NCBI RefSeq assembly: GCF_026625765.1
Contig: NZ_CP113062.1
Span: forward strand, 1,054,001 to 1,118,000
DNA: 64,000 nucleotides
DNA from: Frigoribacterium sp. SL97
Lineage (GTDB): Bacteria; Actinomycetota; Actinomycetes; Actinomycetales; Microbacteriaceae
Direction of reading: 5' to 3'
Below are positions 25,231 to 32,694 of the stretch, piece by piece; position 1 is the first letter of the stretch; every line of letters starts with the position of its first letter. The notes under the pieces are model-generated. The model was not told where the DNA came from. It worked only from the letters and a program-made list of their open reading frames with translations, and did no database searches. Made by a program: the position numbers and the translations under genes.

Positions 25231-28200
25231 GTGTGGCGAGCCGACAGACAGCATGACAACGACGACGACGAGAACGACTCCGTCGCCGTCCCGACCGGCG
25301 CGCCCACGGGCGTGATCACACCCCACGCCGTCAGCCTCGGGCACCCGGGGCAGTCCCTGGGCAACGTGGCCGAGCCCGTCTGGAACACCTGGCGCGAGTC
25401 CCTCCGCCGGGTGGGCGGCCCCTCCACGCTGCTGCACTTCGGCGACTCGCAGCGGTCCCGCATCGAGCTGAGCACGACCCACCCCGGTGGCCTCGCGCAG
25501 TTCATCACGGGCAAGACGACCCTGCTCTCCAGCCTGATCCGCGACGACCTCGCCCTGCGCACGGCCCGTGCCGCGGCCGGTGAGATCGCCGCCAAGGGGC
25601 TCGAGCTGAGCACGGTCCGCGGCATCGACGCCGTCCACCTGGCCATCGGCGTCGCCGCCTGGTCCTTCGCCGGAGAAGACTTCCGGGCGCCCGTGCTGCT
25701 GCGGCCGTTGGCGATCCGTCGCCACGGGCGTGACTTCGAGGTCAAGCTGCTCGGCGAGCCCTTCCTCAACCCGGCGTTGGTCGACGCGCTGCACGACCAG
25801 TTCGGCATCACGCTCGACGCCGAGTCCTTCGTCTCCCTCGCCAGCCGAGAGGGGTCGTTCACGCCCAACCCGGTCATCGACCGGCTCCGTGGGCTGACCG
25901 CCCACCTCGAGTGGTTCACGGTGCAGCCGCGCCTGGTCGTCTCGACCTTCACCGAGGTCTCGACCGAGATGGCCCTCGACGCCCGCGAGCTGGGGCACCC
26001 GGTGCTCGACGCGCTCGCCGGCAACCCGATGGCCATCCGTCAGGTCGAAGAGGCCTACCGCCCGACCACCGCCACGCCCCAGGACGAGCGCAGCCCCGAG
26101 ACCGACACCCTGCTGCTCGACGCCGATCCCGAGCAAGAGAACGTCGTGGCCCAGATCGCCGCCGGCAACTCGGTCGTCGTCAAGACCCTGCCGGGCACCG
26201 GTGGCACGCAGACCATCGTCAACGCCGTCGGTCGTCTCGTGTCGCAGAACAAGCGCGTCCTCGTGGTCAGCGCCCGCCGGGCGACCCTGCGCGGCATCAC
26301 CAGCCGTCTCGCCGAGGTCGGCCTGCCGGGCGTCGCCGTCAGCCCGACCACGCTGCGTCGTGACGTGATCCGGTCGATCTCCCGCAACGAGAAGGCCACC
26401 CACCCGCAGATGGGTGAGGTCGACGACGCCCTCGTGCGCCTCCGCAAGGTGCTCGTCGACTACCGCGGCGCCCTCAGCCGCCGGGACCCCGAACTCGGCG
26501 TCTCGGTGCTCGACTGCCTCACCGAGCTCTCGCGGCTGGCCCTGCTGCCCGCGGCCCCGGCGACCACCGCCCGCCTCAGCCGACGCAGCATCGCCGCCAT
26601 GGTCGACGGTCGTGGCCGCGTCGCCGAGACGATGGTCGGTGCCGCCAACCTGGGCGAGTTCAAGTACGGCCCGGGCGACTCGCCCTGGTACGGCGCGCGC
26701 TTCACCGAGAGCGTCGGGGCCGGTGACGCGCACCAGCTCGCCAAGAACCTCCACCACCGCGACCTGCCGCGTCTGCTCGAGCGCGCCGAAGAGGTGATCG
26801 GCAGCACGCGCATGCGCCCGTTCGAGAGCGTCGCCGAGCTCGGCGTCTACCTGCGCCTGCTCACCGAGATCCGCGACACCCTCGACAAGTTCATGCCCGT
26901 CGTGTTCGACCGCTCGGTCGCCGAGCTCGTCGCCGCGACGGCGCCGAAGCGCGAGGCACCCGACATGTCGAGCGCCAACCGCCGTCGGCTCAAGAAGCTC
27001 GCCCGCGAGTACGTGCGACCCGGCGTCCACATCGCCGACCTGCACGGTGCGCTGCAGCGCATCCAGCAGCAACGCGTCGTCTGGCAGCGCTACGTGTCGG
27101 CGGGCACCCCGCCCGAGGTGCCGACGGGCATCGCCGACACGCACGTGCTGCACCAGCAGGTGTCGCAAGACCTCGAGCGCCTCGACGGCCCCCTCGGCCT
27201 GACGGGTGACGACGGGCTCACCGAGATCGGCATCGTCGAGTTGCAGCAACGACTCGAGGCCCTCGCCGCCGAGAGCGACGTCCTGCAGAACCTCCAAGAG
27301 CGCACCGAGCTCATGACGACCCTGCGCGACCTCGAACTGACCCCGCTCATCACCGACCTGGCCAACCGCCACGTGCCGGAGCACCAGGTCGCGGCCGAAC
27401 TCGAGCTCGCCTGGTGGCGCTCGGCGCTGGAGTCGCTGCTCGAGGCCGACCGGGCCCTGCTCGGCGCCAACACCGCGATGCTCGACCGACTCGAGGCCGA
27501 CTTCCGCCTCGTCGACGAGGCCCACGCCGCGGGCAGCGCCCAGTTGCTCGCGTGGCTCCTGGCCGAGAACTGGAAGATCGGGTTGGTGGACTGGCCCGAC
27601 GAGGCGTCGGCGCTCAAGGGCCTGCTGCGTCAGGGCCACCTGACCGCTCGCCTGCTGCACGACGCGGCCCCGCACCTGTCGCGCGCCATCGCTCCCGTCT
27701 GGGTCGCGTCGCCGTACGAGGTCCACACCATCGCCGACACCGTGCCGTTCGACACGGTCGTGCTCGTCGACGCCGGGGCCACGACCCTGGCCGAGAACGT
27801 CGGGGCGATCCGTCGGGGCAAGCAGACGGTCGCGTTCGGCGACCCCGTGACCCAGACCCCGTCCGAGTTCGACATCGGCGTCGTGCCGGGCAAGCCGCCC
27901 GTCGACGCGGACGAAGAGGCCCTGGCCGCGTCGCACTCCGAGAGCGCCCTGGCGCGCCTCGCGACCCTGCTGCCCACGCTCTCCCTCACGCGCAGCTACC
28001 GTGCCGGCGGAGAAGACCTCGCCGAACTCGTCAACCGTCGTTTCTACGGCGGTCGCATCGAGTCCCTTCCCTGGGCGGGCAGCTTCCTCGGCCACGGCAG
28101 CATCGCGCTCGACTACGTCTCGGGCGGCACCGCCGTCCCCGATCCCGAGTCCGGCGCCGTCGAGAGCGTCGACGCCGAGGTCGACCGCGTCGTGTCCCTC

Positions 28201-28998
28201 GTCCTCGAACACGCCCGCACGCGCCCGAGCGAGTCGCTCATGGTGTTGACGGCGTCGGCCAAGCACGCCATCCGCGTCCAGCAGGCCGTGTTGACCGCCG
28301 TCTCGGGGCACAAGGACCTGACCGAGTTCGTCGTGGGCGACCGCAGCGAGCCGTTCATGATCGCCACCCTCGAGCAGAGCGTCGCGCAGAGCCGCGACCA
28401 CGTCGTGTTCTCGATCGGCTACGGCCGCACCCCGCACGGCCGCGTGCTCAGCGACTTCGGGCCGCTCGGCCAGCCGGGTGGTGAGCGCCTGCTGGCCGTG
28501 GCCATGACGCGTGCGCGTCGTTCGATGGTCATCGTCACCTGCTTCCAGCCGGGTGACATCGACTCGAGTCGCATGGGCCACGGAACGGTCGCTCTCAGCG
28601 AGATCCTCACCGAGGTGCAGGCCAGGACGTCGGCCGAGCACGTCCCCGACGACAGCGAGCCCATGCTCGTCGACCTGGCCCGTCGGCTCGAGGTCAAGGG
28701 CATCCCCGTCGCGCTCGGGCACCGGGGCAAGCTCGGTCTCGTCGCCGCCCACGACGGCGTCTGCGTCACGATCGAGACCGACACGACGCTCTCGCGCACC
28801 AGCCTGCGCGAGTCGCTGCGCTCGCGTCCCGAGGTGCTGCGGCGGCTCGGCTGGCACTACATCCGCGTGCACGCGTTCCAGCTCTTCACCGATCCCGACG
28901 CCGTCGCCGAACGCGTCGCCGAGGTGCTCGGCATCGGTGACTCGCACACGCACGAGGTGCCGGCCCTGTCGGCCAGCCAGCACGTCAACCGTCGATGA
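25231..28998 (+). CDS. DUF4011/SF1 helicase-like protein with degenerate ATPase site
   Basis: A 1255-residue protein. A DUF4011-like N-terminal region (about 85-195; APVLLRPLAIRRHG, FLNPALVDALHDQFGI) precedes an SF1 helicase core of the Dna2/UPF1 type, with a long helical insert (about 400-780). The Walker A reads LPGTGGTQT: residue 325 is Gly (GGC) where the catalytic Lys belongs. The Walker B reads VLVDAGAT: Asp847 is followed by Ala, not Glu. Other motifs persist: GDPVTQTPS (motif III), TRSYRAGGEDLAELVNRRFYGG (motif IV region) and AMTRARRSMVIV (motif VI, about 1091). The last 110 residues resemble the MTES/Vsr-like nuclease fold (VLRRLGWHYIRVHAFQLF) with poorly kept catalytic residues. GTG at 25231 follows TAAGGT (25219-25224) by six bases. 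Confidence 0.75.
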   Translation: MWRADRQHDNDDDENDSVAVPTGAPTGVITPHAVSLGHPGQSLGNVAEPVWNTWRESLRRVGGPSTLLHFGDSQRSRIELSTTHPGGLAQFITGKTTLLSSLIRDDLALRTARAAAGEIAAKGLELSTVRGIDAVHLAIGVAAWSFAGEDFRAPVLLRPLAIRRHGRDFEVKLLGEPFLNPALVDALHDQFGITLDAESFVSLASREGSFTPNPVIDRLRGLTAHLEWFTVQPRLVVSTFTEVSTEMALDARELGHPVLDALAGNPMAIRQVEEAYRPTTATPQDERSPETDTLLLDADPEQENVVAQIAAGNSVVVKTLPGTGGTQTIVNAVGRLVSQNKRVLVVSARRATLRGITSRLAEVGLPGVAVSPTTLRRDVIRSISRNEKATHPQMGEVDDALVRLRKVLVDYRGALSRRDPELGVSVLDCLTELSRLALLPAAPATTARLSRRSIAAMVDGRGRVAETMVGAANLGEFKYGPGDSPWYGARFTESVGAGDAHQLAKNLHHRDLPRLLERAEEVIGSTRMRPFESVAELGVYLRLLTEIRDTLDKFMPVVFDRSVAELVAATAPKREAPDMSSANRRRLKKLAREYVRPGVHIADLHGALQRIQQQRVVWQRYVSAGTPPEVPTGIADTHVLHQQVSQDLERLDGPLGLTGDDGLTEIGIVELQQRLEALAAESDVLQNLQERTELMTTLRDLELTPLITDLANRHVPEHQVAAELELAWWRSALESLLEADRALLGANTAMLDRLEADFRLVDEAHAAGSAQLLAWLLAENWKIGLVDWPDEASALKGLLRQGHLTARLLHDAAPHLSRAIAPVWVASPYEVHTIADTVPFDTVVLVDAGATTLAENVGAIRRGKQTVAFGDPVTQTPSEFDIGVVPGKPPVDADEEALAASHSESALARLATLLPTLSLTRSYRAGGEDLAELVNRRFYGGRIESLPWAGSFLGHGSIALDYVSGGTAVPDPESGAVESVDAEVDRVVSLVLEHARTRPSESLMVLTASAKHAIRVQQAVLTAVSGHKDLTEFVVGDRSEPFMIATLEQSVAQSRDHVVFSIGYGRTPHGRVLSDFGPLGQPGGERLLAVAMTRARRSMVIVTCFQPGDIDSSRMGHGTVALSEILTEVQARTSAEHVPDDSEPMLVDLARRLEVKGIPVALGHRGKLGLVAAHDGVCVTIETDTTLSRTSLRESLRSRPEVLRRLGWHYIRVHAFQLFTDPDAVAERVAEVLGIGDSHTHEVPALSASQHVNRR

Positions 28999-29210
28999 CC
29001 GCAGGAGGCGCGGCGTCCGAGGGCGACGCCCCTCACGCCCTCGAGGCGGCCGAGCCGAGCCCCCTGGTGGTGCGTCGGCGGTCCGGGCGTCGCGTGAGCA
29101 CCGACCCGGTGCCGGGCAGCGACCCGACGCCCGCTCCCGAACCCGCTCGGCAGGGGTCCAGCGAGAACGACCAGCGACTGCGTGCCGACGTCCCGCCGCA
29201 CTGGGGCTGA
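28995..29210 (+). CDS. Small conserved-looking protein coupled to the helicase-like gene
   Basis: A 71-residue hydrophilic protein whose ATG overlaps the stop codon of the helicase-like gene (ATGA, 28995-28998), so translation is probably coupled. The sequence is Pro/Arg-rich, with EPSPLVVRRRSGRRVSTDP in the middle and a C-terminus SSENDQRLRADVPPHWG. The ending N-D-x-R-L-x-x-D-x-P-P-H is one I associate with small actinobacterial proteins of unknown function. It contains one AGGAGGCGCGG copy (29003-29013) as codons GGAA. It may be an accessory factor of the upstream protein; no biochemical function is known. Confidence 0.6.
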   Translation: MTAGGAASEGDAPHALEAAEPSPLVVRRRSGRRVSTDPVPGSDPTPAPEPARQGSSENDQRLRADVPPHWG

Positions 29211-29248
29211 GTCGGCCCCGGGCGGCGACGCGCGCCCGACGTCGGCAT

Positions 29249-29308
29249 GAACCACGAATGCGACGATGAACCCCGATTCCGGGGGGTTCATCGTCGCATT
29301 CGGGGTTC
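29249..29308. repeat. Long intergenic palindrome (26-8-26)
   Basis: Arms 29249-29274 and 29283-29308 pair over 26 positions with a single mismatch, around the loop GATTCCGG. It is similar in size, outer GAACC/GGTTC ends and GATTC loop to the element at 6068-6127. It lies between the convergent small ORF and mscL genes. Confidence 0.8.
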
Positions 29309-29343
29309 ACGGGCTGTCGGAGCCCTTTGGAGCCGCCGGGGCG

Positions 29344-29838
29344 TCAGCGGCTGCCGAGCGGACCGTTCTCGCTGTGGGGGTCGCGCGACTCGAGCACGGG
29401 CGCGGCGTGGGAGCCGCCGCCGACGGCGGGTGCGGCCTGCGCACGCAGCAGGTCGCGGATCTCGCTGAGCAGTTCGACGTCGGTCGGCGGGACGTCGGCG
29501 GGGGTCTCCTCCGCCTTCTGCTTGGCGAAGGTGCGCTTGAGCAGGTTGTTGACCGGCAGCACGAGCACGAAGTAGACGACGGCCGCGATGATCAAGAACT
29601 GGATCGCGGACCCGATGACGGCGCCGAACTTCAGCTGGGCCTCGCCGCCGGCGAGCGTCGGGATCGTGACGATGAGCGCCTCGTCGAGCATGGTCGCGTT
29701 GAACGCGGCCCCGATCAGCGGGTTGAACACGTTGGTCACGAGCGACGTCACGATGGCGGTGAAGGCCGCACCGATGACGACCGCGACGGCGAGGTCGATG
29801 ACGTTGCCGCGCAGGATGAACTCTTTGAAACCCTTCAC
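29344..29838 (-). CDS. mscL: Large-conductance mechanosensitive channel MscL
   Basis: A 164-residue channel subunit. The N-terminal amphipathic helix and TM1 read GFKEFILRGNVIDLAVAVVIGAAF, and TM2 is FLIIAAVVYFVLVLPVNNL. The cytoplasmic helix TDVELLSEIRDLLRAQ lies near residue 130. A Gly/Ala/Ser-rich tail of about 30 residues extends beyond the usual end. It forms a homopentamer that opens under osmotic downshock. GTG at 29838 has AAGGAG six bases upstream. Confidence 0.92.
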   Translation of the reverse strand: MKGFKEFILRGNVIDLAVAVVIGAAFTAIVTSLVTNVFNPLIGAAFNATMLDEALIVTIPTLAGGEAQLKFGAVIGSAIQFLIIAAVVYFVLVLPVNNLLKRTFAKQKAEETPADVPPTDVELLSEIRDLLRAQAAPAVGGGSHAAPVLESRDPHSENGPLGSR

Positions 29839-29931
29839 GGGCGACTCCTTCTGATCGGACGAGATGAGATTCTCCACGTCAAGCAAACCACGGAGGCGCG
29901 CTCGGGTGGCCCCGCCGGTCGCCGCGGCCGG

Positions 29932-30348
29932 TCAGGACGAGCTGGACGAGCCGCCCGACGAGCTCGAACCGGACGAGCTCGAGCCCGACGAGCCGGAGCC
30001 GGACGAGCCGGAGCCCGACGAGCCGCTGCCGGACGAGGACGAACCCGACCCGCTGCCCGAGGCGCCCGACGAGGACGAGCCGCTCGCGCCTCCTGAGCTC
30101 TTGTCGGACGAGCCGGACGACGATCCCTTCTCGCCGGAGCCGCCCGACGAGCCCGAGCCCGACGTGCCCTTCGAACGCGAGTCGGTGCGGTAGAAGCCCG
30201 ACCCGTTGAAGGTCACGCCGACGGGGCTGAACACCTTGCGGAGCTTGCCCTGGCAGACCGGGCAGACCGTCAGCGTGTCGTCGGTGAACGACTGGACGAT
30301 GTCGAAGGCGTTGTCGCACTCGGTGCAGCGGTACGAGTAGGTGGGCAC
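29932..30348 (-). CDS. FmdB-family zinc-ribbon protein with long Ser/Gly tail
   Basis: A 138-residue protein. Residues 1-45 are the FmdB zinc ribbon (MPTYSYRCTECDNAFDIVQSF; CxxC pairs at about 8/11 and 29/32 in CPVCQGKLRK). A short GVTFNGSGFYRTDS segment follows. The remaining 80 residues are almost only Ser and Gly, a low-complexity tail encoded by repeated GGCTCG/TCGTCC-like codons. The tail is much longer than in most family members and may differ between strains. GTG at 30348 has AGGAG upstream. The function is unknown, probably nucleic-acid or protein binding. Confidence 0.8.
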   Translation of the reverse strand: MPTYSYRCTECDNAFDIVQSFTDDTLTVCPVCQGKLRKVFSPVGVTFNGSGFYRTDSRSKGTSGSGSSGGSGEKGSSSGSSDKSSGGASGSSSSGASGSGSGSSSSGSGSSGSGSSGSGSSGSSSSGSSSSGGSSSSS

Positions 30349-30374
30349 GGAGGCGCTCCTGAAGGAAGGCGAGT

Positions 30375-30953
30375 CTAGAACTCGTGGATGCCGGAGGGGG
30401 TGACGACGCCGTCGACGGGTTGGTCGTGCCGCTCTCGGGGCACCGACTCGACGTACTCGGGGTCGAACACCACAGCATAGACGGGCGGACGACGCTCCAT
30501 CGAGCCGAGGGTCTTGTCGAAGTAGCCCCGGCCCCAGCCCATGCGCATGCCGCCGTGGTCGATGGACGCCGCGGGCACGACGATCAGGTCGACGTCGTTG
30601 ACCGCCATCGGGCTGAGCACCTCGCCGACGGGCTCGGGCAGGTCGAAGAGGCCCCGGGTCTCGCTCTCGCCGTCACCCACCGCCCAGTCGAGCAGGCCGT
30701 CGGCCCGCGTGATCGGGAACAGCACGCGGACGTCGTTCGCGAAGGCCCAGTTCAGGAACGGACGCGTGTTCGGCTCGACGTCGGTCGACAGGTAGGCCGC
30801 GATCGAGCGCACCGACAGGCCCGTCGCGAGGTCGGTGAGGTGCCGCGTGATGCCCTCGGTGGCCTGGTCCCTCTCGTGCGCACCCAGGGTGCGACGCTTC
30901 TGGCGGATCTCGGCTCGCAGGGCGCGTTTGGCGTTGCCGACGTCGTCAGTCAT
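30375..30953 (-). CDS. 5-formyltetrahydrofolate cyclo-ligase
   Basis: A 192-residue 5-FCL (methenyltetrahydrofolate synthetase), converting 5-formyl-THF to 5,10-methenyl-THF with ATP. N-terminal K-R-A-L-R-A-E-I-R-Q-K-R-R and the C-terminal motif GMRMGWGRGYFDKTL (ATP/folate site, about 140-155) are typical, as is VYAVVFDPEYVESVP. ATG at 30953 follows TAAGCT (30966-30961) by seven bases, giving a leaderless mRNA. It is divergent from galU; this 5-FCL/galU arrangement is common in actinobacteria. Confidence 0.9.
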   Translation of the reverse strand: MTDDVGNAKRALRAEIRQKRRTLGAHERDQATEGITRHLTDLATGLSVRSIAAYLSTDVEPNTRPFLNWAFANDVRVLFPITRADGLLDWAVGDGESETRGLFDLPEPVGEVLSPMAVNDVDLIVVPAASIDHGGMRMGWGRGYFDKTLGSMERRPPVYAVVFDPEYVESVPRERHDQPVDGVVTPSGIHEF

Positions 30954-31006
30954 GACGACGAGCTTAACCGTCCGACTATTAACCTCCGCGAAACGTCGGG
31001 GATGGA

Positions 31007-31019
31007 TACGCTGACCCGC
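31007..31019 (+). promoter_or_regulatory. -10 box of galU, leaderless start
   Basis: TACGCT (31007-31012) is seven bases before ATG at 31020. This decides between that ATG and the in-frame ATG at 31002, which would lie upstream of the -10 box. Starting at 31020 also matches the usual GalU N-terminus. Confidence 0.6.
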
Positions 31020-31916
31020 ATGGGCTTCACGATTTCTAAAGCAGTCATTCCCGCCGCGGGCCTGGGGACACGATTCCTGCCCGCCACGAAAGCAATGCCG
31101 AAGGAGATGCTGCCGGTCGTCGACAAGCCGGCGATCCAGTACGTCGTCGAGGAGGCCGTCAACGCCGGCCTCACCGACGTGCTGATGATCACGGGACGCA
31201 ACAAGAACGCGCTCGAGAACCACTTCGACCACGTCAGCGAGCTCGAGGAGACGCTGAAGAAGAAGGGTGACCACGACAAGCTCGCCAAGGTCAACCAGTC
31301 GACCGACCTCGCCGACATGCACTACGTGCGCCAGGGTGACCCGCTCGGCCTCGGCCACGCGGTGCTCCGCGCCAAGATGCACGTCGGTCGCGAGCCGTTC
31401 GCCGTGCTGCTCGGTGACGACATCATCGACGCACGCGACCCGCTGCTGACGCGCATGGTCGAGGTGCAGGGGCAGAAGAACGCCACCGTCATCGCCCTCC
31501 TCGAGGTCGACCCCTCGCAGACCCACCTCTACGGCATCGCCACGGTCGAGAAGACCGACGAGGACGACGTCGTCAAGGTCACCGGCCTTGTCGAGAAGCC
31601 GGCCCAGGGCGAGTCGCCCTCGAACCTGGCCATCATCGGCCGCTACGTCATCCGCCCCGAGGTCTTCGACGTCCTCGAGAAGCAGGAGCCGGGCAAGGGT
31701 GGCGAGATCCAGCTGACCGACGCCCTCATGAAGATGGCCGGTGCCGAGGAGTGGACCGGCGGCGTGTACGGCGTCGTCTTCCGTGGCCGTCGGTACGACA
31801 CCGGCGACAAGCTCGACTACATCAAGGCCATCGTCCAGCTCGCGTCCGACCGCGAGGACATCGGTGGCGAGCTGCGCCCGTGGCTGCAAGAGTTCACCGC
31901 CGGGCTCGAGAAGTAA
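31020..31916 (+). CDS. galU: UTP-glucose-1-phosphate uridylyltransferase
   Basis: A 298-residue GalU, making UDP-glucose from UTP and glucose 1-phosphate for wall polymers and exopolysaccharides. The N-terminus has the nucleotidyltransferase signature KAVIPAAGLGTRFLPATKAM with the KEMLPV Lys, then QYVVEEAVNAG, LGHAVLRAK, LLGDDIID, GLVEKP and the C-terminal GRRYDTGDKLDYIKA. Length and motifs are standard. It is followed after 16 bases by the rimJ-like gene, then glpR. In corynebacteria and mycobacteria the moeA-like glp gene sits between galU and rimJ; here it does not. Confidence 0.92.
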   Translation: MGFTISKAVIPAAGLGTRFLPATKAMPKEMLPVVDKPAIQYVVEEAVNAGLTDVLMITGRNKNALENHFDHVSELEETLKKKGDHDKLAKVNQSTDLADMHYVRQGDPLGLGHAVLRAKMHVGREPFAVLLGDDIIDARDPLLTRMVEVQGQKNATVIALLEVDPSQTHLYGIATVEKTDEDDVVKVTGLVEKPAQGESPSNLAIIGRYVIRPEVFDVLEKQEPGKGGEIQLTDALMKMAGAEEWTGGVYGVVFRGRRYDTGDKLDYIKAIVQLASDREDIGGELRPWLQEFTAGLEK

Positions 31917-31932
31917 GCAGGCGACTCGTTCC

Positions 31933-32580
31933 GTGACGAACATCCCCACGCTGACGGAGGGGGCGGTGACCATCCGCCCCCTCCGTCTCCGTGACACCCG
32001 CGACCTCGACCAGGCCCTGATGGAGAACCGGTCGTGGCTGCGGCAGTGGGAGGCCACCAACCCGAACGGCTTCACCAGCCACGACGTGCGCGGCAGCATC
32101 CGCTCGTTGCAGACCAACGCCCGGGCGGGGCTCGGTCTGCCGTTCGCGATCGAGCTCGACGGCCGGTTCGTCGGCCAGCTGAACGTCTCGGGCATCGCCT
32201 ACGGCTCGCTCGGCTCGGCCACCATCGGCTACTGGGTGACCCAGGCCGCGGCGGGCCACAACGCGACGCCGATCGCGGTGGCACTCGCGACCGACCACTG
32301 CTTCCGGGCACTGGGGCTCCACCGCATGGAGATCTGCATCCGGCCCGAGAACGCCCCCAGCCTGCGCGTCGTCGAGAAGCTGGGCTTCCGTTACGAGGGT
32401 CTGCGGCGGCGGTACATCCACATCAACGGTTCGTGGCGCGACCACTTCTGCTTCGCGCTGGTCGCCGAAGAGGTCCCCGAAGGCGTCCTGCGTCGCTGGA
32501 CCACGGGCACCGTGCCGGTCGGGCAGGGCAGCGTGCCCGCCGACGCCCTCGCCGAGGCCGGGCGCGCGCTGCCGCTCTAG
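31933..32580 (+). CDS. RimJ-like GNAT N-acetyltransferase
   Basis: A 215-residue GNAT acetyltransferase. Core motifs are VTIRPLRLRDTRDLDQAL at the N-terminus, GSATIGYWVTQAAAGHNATPIAVAL (acetyl-CoA region) and HRMEICIRPENAPSLRVVEKLGFRYEGLRRRYIHINGSW-like C-terminal blocks as in RimJ (Rv0995-type). It likely acetylates protein N-termini, perhaps of ribosomal protein S5; the target is unproven here. The start GTG at 31933 is close behind the galU stop, suggesting co-transcription. The ribosome site is weak. Confidence 0.82.
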   Translation: MTNIPTLTEGAVTIRPLRLRDTRDLDQALMENRSWLRQWEATNPNGFTSHDVRGSIRSLQTNARAGLGLPFAIELDGRFVGQLNVSGIAYGSLGSATIGYWVTQAAAGHNATPIAVALATDHCFRALGLHRMEICIRPENAPSLRVVEKLGFRYEGLRRRYIHINGSWRDHFCFALVAEEVPEGVLRRWTTGTVPVGQGSVPADALAEAGRALPL

Positions 32581-32681
32581 CGACTCCGCCCCCGGGGGCG
32601 CTCGTCGGGTCGCGAGGCACATCCGTGCCGCGACACGCGGACACACCTGTCGATCAGCGGCCTCCGGGGCCCGCCCGCTCA

Positions 32682-32694
32682 TACCTTGGTCACC
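32682..32694 (+). promoter_or_regulatory. -10 box of the glpR/sepX-like gene
   Basis: TACCTT (32682-32687) is seven bases before the ATG at 32695, giving a leaderless mRNA. It excludes a TTG at 32686, which lies inside the -10 box. Confidence 0.55.

Noticed and set aside
25029..25256. Plus-strand ORF of 75 codons before the helicase-like gene
   Set aside because: It covers the palindrome and promoter of two genes, with no family similarity or ribosome site.
25048..29310. A 1420-codon minus-strand frame opposite the helicase-like gene
   Set aside because: Same antisense codon effect; no motif, and it runs through intergenic DNA at both ends.
32686..32694. TTG as the start of the glpR/sepX-like gene
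   Set aside because: The TTG overlaps the TACCTT -10 box; the ATG at 32695 is correctly spaced for a leaderless start.
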